Under the pieces are notes generated by a model. It worked only from the letters and a program-made list of their open reading frames with translations, was not told the DNA's origin and made no database searches. Shown here one piece after another: positions 1 through 10,873 of a DNA stretch of 64,000 nt; within the stretch, counting starts at the first letter, position 1, and the number at the start of each line of letters is the position of its first letter. The DNA is from Otis tarda (lineage: Eukaryota; Chordata; Aves; Otidiformes; Otididae), in the NCBI GenBank assembly GCA_026413225.1, contig CM048552.1:211929553-211993552 (forward strand), read 5' to 3'. A program made the position numbers and the translations under genes.

Positions 1-639
1 GTAGGAGAAGCTGGTCTTAAGTCAAATTCAGTGAATATGCTTCTTAAGAAGACATTCGGTCACTCAAATTGTGCCACTAATTCCAATTTCTAAGTGTTAG
101 TGAGGGAAAGCAGACATCTCTGTGCACCTAAATCATCTGAATACTGAGTGACCTGTTTCACTCCATTTCTGTCACCATCCTGAGAGGTGGCTTCCCCAAT
201 GGACTAGCTGACTGTTCTATGTAGACAGAGCCTGGTGTAGGACATTCATTGGAAAAGGGAATTCCCCTCTAGATTGCACAGTATCAACAGGAGCTCTGAG
301 AGGGACCTGCTTGGTACGACACAGGCACTGCCTTTGCATATTCCTTCAGCTCAGTCCAGATGTTGTACATTCAGAAAGATTCTGTGCAAACAGGAGAAAA
401 GCTTGGTCTGCAGTTGGTCCTGGCTGTCACCGGGAGCCACCAAGGTACCAGCTGAGCCAACAGCAGCTTGGTCTCCCTTTCTAATCCTTGTGTTATTTTG
501 TCATTATCTGCCAACTTGAGGGTTAAATATTCTGCTTGCTTTTCATTTTGCTTGTCATTGGCTTGCCATGTGCCTGATAGAGAAACTGTTTCTGGCAAGC
601 AGACCTACAGACGCCTCTCAGGGTCTCTTCACATCTCAT

Positions 640-990
640 CTCCTCTCCACTCCTTGCAGCCAGGCCGGGCCGAGTTGGGCCCAGTCGGCCGCCCAGCGGG
701 AGGCCAGAGGGTGAGGGCCGTAAGGCCCACAAGGCTCGCGCCTCCCCCTCTCTGCTCCTGCACCAACTTCTTCACATCTTCTTCTTCTTTTTATTTTTTT
801 TTTATTTTTCCCCTGCTTAAATACCTTATCACAGAGGAGCAAACAGGGAACATTCAGCCTCCAATTGGCTCGGCCTTGGCCAGCAGCAGGTCCGCCCTAG
901 GCCTGGCCAAGTTCACTAGACAAAGGGGAAACTTCTAGCAGCTTCTTGCAGAAGCTGCCACCACAGCGCCCCCCCACCCCTCCCCCCCCA
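640..990. promoter_or_regulatory. GC-rich block with CCAAT box and C-runs, candidate regulatory element
   Basis: About 650-760 is rich in GGCC/CGG/GCG words in otherwise AT-leaning intron. It is followed by a T/C-rich tract (about 770-815), a CCAAT box at 861-865, and C-runs of 7, 4 and 8 at 969-989 separated by single bases. On the minus strand those runs could form a G-quadruplex. The arrangement could mark an internal TENM4 promoter or an enhancer, but no initiator, TATA box or first exon is clear. Function is inference. Confidence 0.25.
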
Positions 991-2345
991 AATAAAACCA
1001 ACACAACAGCAAAAAAAATCAGATTAGTGAGTGAAGGCACCCCAGCTTCTGTAATCAATGGCAGCGAAAGGGCCAGGGAGCCTCTGAAGGTAATTTCAGC
1101 TGGCTGGTGGTGTGAACGCTGTGAGTGTACATCTGCAGCAGGTTGAAATGTGGTCCTGGAGCTGAAGGAAGGCTCTTAGATGCTCTGTCAGTTGAATGCA
1201 GAGTTCATTATTTTAAAAAAGATTGTTTCCTCTGCAGCGGGGCAGGGGGAGTTCTCCATGTGTGGGTACAAGCGCAATTGCCCAAAGTCACACTGCCAAC
1301 TTAGTCATCACAGCTACTGTGGAGTGTAAGTTCAAGGGAGCAATGAGTGATTCATTCCACCTGGCACTTCATACAGTGAGTAAAGACAAATATTTCCTGT
1401 GCGTAACCCAGACACCAGTCAGGCATCAGGCTGTCTGAATAGCAGCAGACATTCCAATGACAAATGTGTGGAGGAACAGGAGAAGCTGGGAAAAAAAAAA
1501 GATGACAACGTATTTTTCACTCTGAGGTTAGCACATTTGCCCTGAACACAATCCCAAAACCTAATGAATCAGAAAGTGTAATTGTTACATAGACTAATTT
1601 CAAAACAGTCCTACTCATTAAAGATTAAGAGAAAGAAAAGGAACATGAGGTTCAAACCTTTTATCCAGATTTTGTCATATTAGCTCCTCATTGGTAATTT
1701 TTTATGGTTCGCATTTATTCAGTTCTTCATTCACAGGATTCTGTCAAGGCTCTCTAATGTGTGCCAAGTACAAGCTTCATTAACTGAGTTGTCTTTCAGC
1801 CCTGCTTTATCTGTGGTTACCAAGCCAGTGCTAGTCAATGGCATTTTAATGTTAAAAAACAAACAAAAAAGTGACACAAAGGCAACTTGATTTCTATTGG
1901 TGTTTTTCGCAATCAGATTTCCAATGTTTCGTTACATTTGAATACTGACATATTTCATGTTTGACACACTTTGGAGACCCGTTAGAGACAATGAGGCTTA
2001 CAGGGCTGCTCACTAAGTTCTGAGCTATTTAGACTTCCACAGCCCGTCTTCTAGAAATGTCGAGCTTCATCACCGGGACCCTGTTTCATTGGCACCTGGC
2101 ATCTAAGACTGAGGACTCCTTTACTATGGACAGATCTCTTTTGCTGTCCCTTCAAGGGAAAAATCATCCCATAGGCTGCGTTGCTTGACTCTGAAGGCTA
2201 TTAGAAGTTTATTGGGGGAGTGGGGTGGGGTGTTTTACGAAGTGGTTTTTTTTTAATTCCTGAGTGCTTTGTTAGTTTAGCTGGTCCTTCTGAATAGCAT
2301 ATATCAGATTTTTCATGCCAACAAGTAGAGAGGGAATGATAACTG

Positions 2346-2438
2346 GTTGATGCCCCATCCCTGGAAACATTCAAGGCCAGGTTGGATGGGGCCTGAGCAA
2401 CCTGATCTGGTTGGAGATGTCCCTTGTAGGGGGGTTCT
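2346..2438 (+). mobile_element. CR1 LINE fragment, truncated at both ends
   Basis: The sequence matches the stretch coding for the end of CR1 ORF2 (GATGCCCCATCCCTGGAAAC, then a GAGCAACCTGATCTGG word) seen in the other copies of this window. It breaks off shortly after the ORF2-end segment, before the usual 3' tail, so both ends are lost. It is an inert relic. Confidence 0.85.
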
Positions 2439-3229
2439 CAGTACAACTGATGCCCGAGAAGAATATTCCACACAAACAGGAAAGGGGGGTAAATAGGTGA
2501 ATCCCGGAACACGCAATAGGTGTATTGTGAAGTTCTCCTGCTACCAGTTGACTTCCCCTGTTGGAGGCACCATTTTCAGACTGTGAGTCTGAGCTTGTTT
2601 CCAAAGAGCTGTTATGTAAATTCCAATTTACACCCTATTATTGCAGACACATTGCAGATGCTATTATGGATAATGCTTTCGAATCAAGTAAAAATGTGTC
2701 ATTTTCATTCTCTATATGCATACTCTCTGTGATTTCTTTGCTAAGTAAAGACAACACATCTATCTTACTCCGGTCTATGTGATTTTTCACAGGATTTTAT
2801 AGCTTATATTTTTTCTTCTGATGTTTAGGTAGCTTTTCCTCCCAGAATATTTTTAATTTTATTCATATACAAATTCTGATTACTTATGTCATGTCTGAGC
2901 ATTACTGAATTTAATATACCTTGACTAGGATTAGCAACTATTTCCCTTGCCTTACTCTCTTTTTTTTTTCCTTCTTCTTCTCAAGTTAAGGAACATTAGA
3001 AAAAAGACGTAGATGAAAGAACAAGCTATCTAATCTTTCTACTGAAAATTACTGCAGCTGTGCAGGTCTTTTTTGATGCACCCGACTATTGAGGTTCTCA
3101 CCTTCTGTGGTCACTAAAGATCCTATGGGGTTTGCAAAAGATAAGGGAATCCCACAAAGTGAATTATTCCGTGATTTCCTAAAAGACCTAAAATTGAAAT
3201 TGTCTCCTTATTTGAACGCGCTTTTTCTA

Positions 3230-3935
3230 ACCATGGACTTGCCCTTGGTGAAGCTGTGCTGGCTGTCTCGAACCACCTCCCTGTCCTCCATGTGCCTTAG
3301 CATAACTTCTGGGAGGATCTGATCCATGATCTTCCAAGGCACAGGTCAGCAGTACCCAGGGTCCTCCTTTCTACCCTTTTTAAAAATGGGTGCAATATTT
3401 CTCTTTTTTCCAGCCAGCAAGGACTTCACCTGACTGCCATGACTTTTCAAATATCATGGAGAGTGGCTTGGCAGCTACATCAGCCGATTCCCTCAGGACT
3501 CTGGGAAGCACTTCGTCAGGTCCTGTAGACTTACGTACATTCAGGTTCCTCGGGTAGTCATGAACTTGATCTTCTCTTACAGTGGGACAGACTTTGCTCC
3601 CCCAGTCCCCATCTTACGCTCCATCCACTCGAGAGGTGTAGGGGGAGAGATTGCTAGTGAAGACTGAGGCAAAAAAGTTGTTGAGTGCCTCAGCCTTCTC
3701 CTTGTCCATTGTGACCGTTTTACTAGTCTTGCTCATCAGGGTTAATACATTTTTTTTATCTTCCTTTTCTGATTGACACACCTGTAGAAGCCTTTCTTTG
3801 CAGCCTTTCTGTTATTCTTTGCATCCCTTGCCAAGTTCAGCTCCAGCTGGGCCTTGGCCTTCCTGACCCCGTCTCTACACAGCGGTGCAGGGTCCCTATA
3901 CTCTTCCCAGGATACTTGTCCCTGCTTCCTCTGGT
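3230..3935 (-). mobile_element. CR1 LINE ORF2 fragment (pre-RT and start of RT domain)
   Basis: Read on the minus strand, this matches CR1 ORF2 from the linker after the endonuclease (words resembling [23 protein letters not shown] and [14 protein letters not shown]) into the start of the reverse transcriptase. The last part includes [20 protein letters not shown] and TKGKS-like words. It is an internal piece without the 3' tail, and its reading frame is broken by several small changes. It is the only copy in the window containing enzyme-domain sequence. The others are 3'-end copies. It is an old, inactive insertion. Confidence 0.85.
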
Positions 3936-4013
3936 CCCATGTCTAACCTAACAAAGCCAGAGGTAAGATACACATTCAAACAGAATAATGAGACCTTTGT
4001 AATTAGCACCACC

Positions 4014-4033
4014 TTTTTTTTTTTTTTTTTTTT
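4014..4033 (+). repeat. T20 homopolymer
   Basis: An uninterrupted run of 20 T, about 80 bases from the edge of the CR1 ORF2 fragment. It is not a CR1 tail, because that family ends in 8-base repeats rather than poly-A. Confidence 0.95.
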
Positions 4034-5381
4034 GCCAGACCACCTCAACCACCCCAAGGTTTTGGTATAATCAGCCGTGGTTAATGGTAAGGTAATTTGA
4101 GTCAGTACAGAGTGAGGAGGGATGGGATGTACCTCACACATCTGCGTACTTTATCTTATGTGTCTAGATATCCAGAAGGCTACAGAGATATTGAAAATGT
4201 TTTCCCTGTTCCTCTCCTGAATGAAAGTCCTAATCCAGATTTCAAAGGTGTCATTAAATGTCGTGGTAGTTTTGATACCGTTCGTTGTAATTTGGGACTG
4301 TGTACAGTTCACTCAGTTCTGAGCTCTCTAGTTAGATACTAACAGAGTTTTAGTTTTTTTGTGGTACAAGTCTGGTATGTATTAGGTTGATACCATATAA
4401 TTTTTTTTTCAGATAAAGTATCAGATAACTGTTTTGTATTAATGACTTACAAGCGTAAACCTACTAAAATCAGAGAGGAATAAGTTTCCTGTATCCAATA
4501 TCCAGTACGCTGAACTGTCAGTCTCCCTCCAGTTCTATCAAATATTTTAGTTTTTCTTTGATTCCAGAAAACATGTGAAAAAAAAATACTTGATACTTAA
4601 TTTAAAAACCAAAAATACCAGTATAATCAGCACTAGGTTGGTCTTTCCTAAATGTTTGCCTTTCTCAATCTACCTCCTCAGACTCTTGGCTAATAAAGAC
4701 TTTGAGTTTTACTCAAAGTATCCATATCACTGATCTTCACATCTTTCATCACCATATGTTGTTTCATTTTCCTGACACCTCAGTTTTTATGCCACATGCA
4801 TTTTTTACTCGGTTTGAGTAGATCTCTAACAATACAAGCTATTGGATTTTGTTAAATTGTGTAACCCTGACACAGTTTTATGGCTTTCTCTAAACTCAGT
4901 TTATGATTAAATGTATTCTCAGTCTTCTTGTTGACTTAACTATTGAAAGTTCTCCAGCAAAAAAAAGGCAGAACAAACTTCACTGGGAGCCGTATATCCA
5001 TCATAAAATTCCTCTAAAGTGTTATCTATCCAGGCTGGTTGTATTTTTCATGCTTTATCACAAATCAGTGTCACAGATAGATTGCAGTTTGCAACCTGCA
5101 GTTGTTCATCGGAGTTAACTTGGCTGTCAGGACAGCCTTTTTGCAGTGCTTTAAGCTTTCATAACTGTTGTGCATGAAACCAAACTGTTTTTCTAGCCGG
5201 CTGGGGGATCAATGCATGTGTTGTTACAGCATATGGAACGAGGCTCTGTTACCCTTTCGGGTTTGATTTAGGATATATGGCATCCCAGCCTTCACACTTT
5301 TTAGAAGTGCCTGTGGAGAAATGAGTCCAGTATGGAACAACTGAAATCATGAACCTCACAAATATTTTACTTCTGTTTTAG

Positions 5382-5634
5382 ATCATCCTCCGAATCTTCA
5401 AAATCATTCAAGACTTAGAACTCCGCCACCTCCAATATCACATGCTCACACCCCAAATCAACATCATGCGGCTTCCATTAATTCCCTAAACAGAGGGAAC
5501 TTCACTCCACGCAGCAACCCCAGCCCAGCTCCGACGGACCACTCTCTTTCTGGAGAACAACCAGCCAGCGCTCAAGAGCCAGCCCATGCTCAGGACAACT
5601 GGTTACTTAACAGTAACATCCCACTGGAGACTAG
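5382..5634 (+). CDS. TENM4: TENM4 exon: teneurin intracellular domain, proline-rich segment
   Basis: This exon of 253 bases codes for part of the cytoplasmic N-terminal domain of teneurin-4, roughly residues 165-249 by comparison with the human protein from memory. Visible landmarks are [48 protein letters not shown] and [13 protein letters not shown]. The RTPPPP stretch is an SH3-ligand-type sequence, and teneurin intracellular domains are known to bind SH3 adaptors such as CAP/ponsin. Borders are a TTCTGTTTTAG acceptor and an AG|GTAGGT donor. The exon enters with two bases of a split codon (GAT, Asp) and leaves with two bases (AG, completed by the next exon to AGA, Arg). It is fully open, and the match to teneurin-4 is stronger than to teneurin-2 or -3. 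The upstream exons are outside the window. Confidence 0.97.
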
Positions 5635-8523
5635 GTAGGTCATTTTCTGTAGTACTTTACAATGTTCTGACTGTGTGTGCTAAGATGTTATGGAAAATAC
5701 GCACATCTGTATAGCTAGCTGTTCAGTTTGTGACCTGGGGTTTGGCTTACGTATTTTGAGTTGTATTTATTATTCCTCCTGTGTTTTTATTTGGACTAGG
5801 AGAAGAGGAAATTGCTCTTCTTTCATAAACTAAAAATATTCTCTTTAACAGCTGCTCATAAGCTTGTTTTCATAATTTAAAATTGGAATCAGAATCATAG
5901 ATTAAAATGTTCTTTTTTTTTTCTTTTTTTTTTCTTTTAATGCCTTTTCTTCCTATGTGGTACGATAAATCAATATCCTATTTAAGACTGAAAGACTGAA
6001 ATCAGTCAATATATTGAAAAGATTTAGCCTTCTAGCTGTGACTTGACAAGCAGATACTTATCTAAGTACATCATTCAGGGAAAGTTGATCATGTTTTACC
6101 TAATGAGGAGAGGTTGGCTGCTGCATTTTACTGTCCTACAACACTGCTCCAGCAAGCATGAAACACTGGATAGCAGGACATCGGTCAATTAATGACGTTT
6201 CCATTTAGCTCTTAAATTCTTTTCCACCTATGCCACATACAAAAGGATGCACTGAGTTGTTCTCCTTCGTAGCTTTGTTTAGGTTCTGTGTAGGTTCTGG
6301 AAAAGAGAGTTGTTATGCATCTACTTCTTGCTGTCCCACTTCAAACTCAGTTTTCCATTCTCCAGAGGTTTTGTTTCACCATTTCCTTTGCTACTGAGAA
6401 ACCACTGGAGATGCTGGAGTCATTAGCCCCTATACATGATACCTTTTTCAGTCTGGAGAGAAGTCTTCCAGGCCTAATATTGTGCAGTTAGCTGCCTTTT
6501 TTTACCTCGTTTGTCTTACCTTCTCAAACCAACAAGGAAGATTTTAGACAGCAAAAAATATATACTAACTGAAAACTGAGCCAGGGGCCAAATTTGTCAT
6601 GTCACTGCGTGTGGAAATCTTGTGGAGATCAGTGGGAGCTGCATCTTTATCCTGGGACAAAATGTACCCAGTTTTTCCAGTTTCTGCTAAGAAAATAGTT
6701 CTGAAAAATGAATATGTCTGTCGATCTTTCTGAGAATGAGCTGTGTCTGCTGGCCCTCTGAAACTGCCAAAAACAGACTTCAACCTAACATTTGATGACA
6801 TTTAAGGATAACAAATTTCTCTGCAACTGCTTGATTAAAAAGACCCAACTATGAAACTGGATCCAAAAGATTAAGACAAAATTATAAGCAAGTGTGATTT
6901 GGCAACAGTTTCAGTAATTATATTGTGTTACTAATTCTTGAGCATATATACCCAAGCAGTGACTTTTATATGTTATTTCTTTTGAAAAATAAATTATATT
7001 AAAAAATACTTGTGCCCCACTCCTGCAGCCCTTTTATGAGTAATCCTCTATAATTCTGGAGGAAGCCCTGTGCCTTTTCCTAAACTAGGTTGTGAATTAT
7101 TTGGAGAAAAGATAATATACTGTTTTAATATACTGCCAAGACATCCTCAGATCTAACTGGGGTCTATCACAACCCACCACCTTACAACTGAGAAGGAACA
7201 TTCTTGCTGCTGGATCAGTGGAGGAATGTGAGAGATAAAAGGTCTTTACTGGAAACATCCTGCCCTCATTTTCCAATTCTGTTGGCAATCAGAGAGGGAG
7301 ATGGAAAGACAACCCTACCACGTCTTAATAAATGCAGGAGTTCATAGACAGAACAATTATCTGGCTAGTCCTGGACTGCTCATGAGTACATCCTTAAACA
7401 CTGTCCTCATTTCTTCTTCTGTGGATGAAAATTTTTCAAGATCTGAAGCAGTCTGTTCTTTCTGCAAATTGAATTGGTTATATTATTGCTGTTAACCAGA
7501 CTGGATGTTGGAGGTCTACCTGCATGAAGAGATCCTTCTGCACCATTTGATGATTTCCCTTGCATTACAAATCAGCCACATTTGTAACTGATCCTCAATT
7601 TAACCATTTTATTAATTAGGTCAAAACCAGGTCATTTCGAGACTGATGTTGTGGCTTTTGACACAGCGATTGCCATGGTGTAATTTTGCCCAAAGTCCCT
7701 TCAGATGATGAACATGGTGGAAAAGAATGTGTAATTTTATGCTAAACAGCAAATTAGCACATTCACGGAACACGACTGACAGGCTTTTGTTCCTTCACTA
7801 AGCAACATTAAGAAAATAAAATGCATTGTAATCACATCATAATGCAAAGAGGCTGCGCTGCATAGGTGGTCACTAAATCTGTGACAAATCTCCACTCTAG
7901 CAGTCTGTTCTGCTGACATGCAGAGATCTTCCATTTCCTTCAGTGGGAATTCTGTAGATGTAAAAGTAAAAGATCAGGCTTCAGAGCTGCTTAGCAAGCT
8001 TGGATGCCCAATTCCACCTCTTCCATGAAGTCGACCTTCCCCACTGCAAAGATTTTTAGAATCAAAAAAAGACTTCCACCTAAGAGAATAAAATGTCCAA
8101 TACGTAAAAAAATAAATCCTGGCCAAGAGACATTAATCCAAGAATTAAGGCCTTTGAAGTATAGCAATAGGAGATTATAGTAATCTCATGTCAAAAATGG
8201 AATTGTATTTCTGTTGAATATCCGTTTTTTTTAAATCTCGTATTAGTCAACAGAGAAAACATGAAGAAAAAGCTATGTCTTTTAAACAGGGATTGTCACG
8301 GGCTGTGAAACGTGCCTGCAGTCACAGATTTTGAGCACCCCAGAGTTTGAAGAGGCTTGATTTTGGCTGCCGTGGATTCCAGGCACCCAGGGATTTTAGG
8401 GTGGTTTGTCCCTGGCTGGAAATTTCCGTGCTGTAAGGCAAAGGCAAGCAGAGATGTGTGGCACAAGTATACAACTAGCAAGATAAGCATATCCCATCGC
8501 TGAGAACTTTGTGTGTTGCAAGA

Positions 8524-8630
8524 GGAAGAGCCCCTCCTCTCCCTTCTTTTCATTAGTTTCCCTTTACTCCCTTTCCTCAGTTTCTCCTTCTTCCTCTTTC
8601 TTTTGCTGTCTGCTCCCTTTTTTTGTTGCT
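8524..8630 (+). repeat. Pyrimidine-rich tract
   Basis: About 105 bases that are mostly C and T, with CTCCTTCTTCCTCTTTC-type words. Such tracts bind PTB-type splicing repressors and can serve as acceptor tracts. Two AG acceptor-like sites and a consensus donor follow within 75 bases. Confidence 0.7.
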
Positions 8631-10542
8631 TTAAAAGCAATATATTATCAAGGTTGTGATGAGAAGATTGCTGCTCAGCAGTCACTCCTGACAGGTAAGT
8701 CAGTTCGCCCCGTATTTATTCCTCACTATTCCTTCTCCTGTGGCCTGTCCCTTTACGTTTGACCTTGCAGGAGCAAATAAATGCCGACTAGATGGACATT
8801 TAGTTGACAAACCAAGAGCTTTCAGGAGACTTCCATTCCCAGGAAATTTGATGTGGTAATCATGTAAGGTCAGATTCTGCCACCACGTCTCCTAATGAGT
8901 GGTTTGTAACTAGACAGCTATTTGCAGGTAATTTCCGAGGGAGCAGACTCTGTCCAGCCTTCAGTGAGGAGGACAGTCATGTATTAGTCACCTCGGTGAC
9001 CTAGCGACCTCTCTGCTACAAAGCTGTGCATTGTAAGATTATATAACCCTCCCCTCTTCTGTTTTATTGACAATCCGCAACTGAAATTCATGGAACCAGT
9101 TTGACATGGATTTTAACTACTGATGAACTTTTATTGATTGGTGTGTTGCTAGATGCCTTGCCTCTTACCCGTTAAATGCTCAGTGCATGCACATATGTTG
9201 CTTCCTTTTGCGTTGAATTCAACATCCAACCTTTCCTGCATTCTCAGGGAATGTGAGGAAGCCGCAGACGCTTGGGGATGGATTGATGTCTCAAGTGCTA
9301 TGGCACACAGCTCATGCATGTCGATCCACTTTACTGCACAGCTGTGAATAGGAGTCACTTCACTTTCATTCAGATCTAAGAGTAGATCTATTCTGTCAAA
9401 GCAGCCCAGAGGCCTCAAAAAGCAGTCAGTTGAGCTAAACAGGTGCTGCCATTAGCAGCGGGAAGAGGAGCAAGTAGAAATTAAAATTAAGGTTGAGGAC
9501 GTTTTAGAAGATACAGTATCAAGGTCTGTGTAATGTGACAGGGCTGGTTTCTCTTGGTTGTATCATGTTACCTGAATCCAGTTCCTTTGACAGGGGAGTT
9601 CTCCGCTGAGTTCACATCACATCGCTTACATCCTGTAAGCGCTTAATCCTGCAGAAGTGATAAAGTGTCACAATGCTGTTATGTTCCTTTGGCTCGTTTT
9701 GGCCAAGGAGTTTTTTCACATTCAGGCATAGGTTCAGTTTTGATGGTGAAAACAGACATGGGCAAAATCAGGACTGTTTTTTTTTAAAAAAAAAAAAAGA
9801 TGGGAAGAATGTTCTTTTGCCGGGTCTTGAGAAACAAGCCTGAAGGTGAGAAAGACACAGTCTGTTCCCAGCTGTGCCTCTGACTTAATGCTTTATGTTC
9901 CTGCTATTCTCCTCAAAAAGTACAAAACAGTTTAGCACATATAGGTCAAAATGTGACTCATCAAAGTACATGATGGGGAGGCCAGATACTGCAAATACCA
10001 GTACTGTGTGCAAAGTCAAAACCAGGCTTTTTCATGTGCAGGCCCTAATTATCTCGCCTATTGCCTGTATTATCCAGATTAGAATCAATACTCTGGTACT
10101 GGAATTTGGGTTGCAGCATGACCTTTTTCCAGCTTCTGTCTGTTTATCACTGAGAGGCTTTTGTTTGGAATACTGATATTGAGCAAAACTTGCCTTTTGA
10201 AACTTCTACATAGCAAGTTATTGTTCCACAAAGGAAAACAAATTAACCAAATTGGTAACGAAAAAGTTCTCAAATGCAAAACAGAGGAGTGACAGGTTTT
10301 CGCTGGAAATCTGTGGGGACATCAGATGGAACTGTGCTACCCAGGTCTTGGCTGCAGTGGGGTATAGTTCCTGTGCTGTGCCTTTTCAGAGCAACGCCAT
10401 CGCAGATGCAGAAGTACAACAAGGTTCCAGCTGTGCTGGATTTGAAATCTACTTGTTTGAATCCAGCAGTTCAGAAGGTTTCGTGGGTCACTCGCAATAA
10501 ATAATGTGAAAAGAACAAAGACATCAACTTTTTTTTTATACA

Positions 10543-10662
10543 TGCACATGAGCATGTGTGCTTATATGGGTGTATACATATATATAGTGTATATATAGAG
10601 AAGTGAACATTCTGAAAAGCTATATATGTATATGTGTAGCGTCTTATACATATAAATATATG
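10543..10662. repeat. Alternating TA/TG low-complexity tract
   Basis: Imperfect alternating purine-pyrimidine sequence made of TATATA, GTGTATA and ATACATA words. It is degenerate microsatellite sequence, lying just over 100 bases before the acceptor of the next exon. Confidence 0.8.
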
Positions 10663-10774
10663 GTCCATCATTCTAATTCCATGCACAACTGCACTATAAC
10701 CATTGTGGTTTATAAGATCACGCTTCATATATGCATGACTCACTGGCTTCATTCATGTTTCCATATGTATGTAG

Positions 10775-10873
10775 AAACATAGCAAAGCAGACATTCCTAG
10801 AGACATTGCAGGACAACCTCATTGAGATGGACATTCTCACCTCCTCCCGACATGACGGTGCTTACAATGATGG
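10775..10873 (+). CDS. TENM4: TENM4 exon: intracellular domain, 99-base symmetric exon
   Basis: It codes for the cytoplasmic segment ending in [12 protein letters not shown] then [10 protein letters not shown], which is closely conserved in teneurin-4. The first half (NIAKQTFLE) differs from the human NLGKQPFLG. It takes one base to complete an Arg codon and gives two bases (GG) to the next exon. The acceptor is AG at 10773-10774 and the donor is GG|GTATGT. At 99 bases with identical phase at both ends, it can be skipped or included without shifting the frame. Its acceptor is weak, so it is a plausible cassette exon, though no alternative use can be seen from DNA alone. Confidence 0.96.

Larger units (their letters stand above)
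1..5381 (+). other. TENM4: TENM4 intron, 3' part (upstream end outside window)
   Basis: Non-coding sequence before the first exon in the window. No piece of the teneurin N-terminal exons (the MDVKERKPYR start or the segment just before the DHP motif) appears here in any frame. It holds a GC-rich block with C-runs (about 640-990), a short CR1 3' fragment (2346-2438), a CR1 reverse-transcriptase fragment (3230-3935) and a run of 20 T (4014-4033). The rest is ordinary AT-leaning sequence where I see no gene. The intron ends in a good polypyrimidine tract and AG at 5380-5381. Confidence 0.85.
5635..10774 (+). other. TENM4: TENM4 intron (5.1 kb)
   Basis: No coding exon of the known gene lies here. 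It contains T-rich tracts near 5910-5940, a pyrimidine-rich tract at 8524-8630 followed by a perfect donor-like CAGGTAAGT at 8692-8700 (see findings), a T/A run near 9775-9800, and an alternating TA/TG low-complexity tract at 10543-10662. No CR1 copy was recognised. The acceptor at 10773-10774 has a relatively poor polypyrimidine tract (CATATGTATGTAG). Confidence 0.85.

Noticed and set aside
8296-8685. 129-codon minus-strand open frame
   Set aside because: It is the lysine/arginine-rich reverse reading of a pyrimidine-rich tract. There is no recognisable domain and no splice or promoter context.
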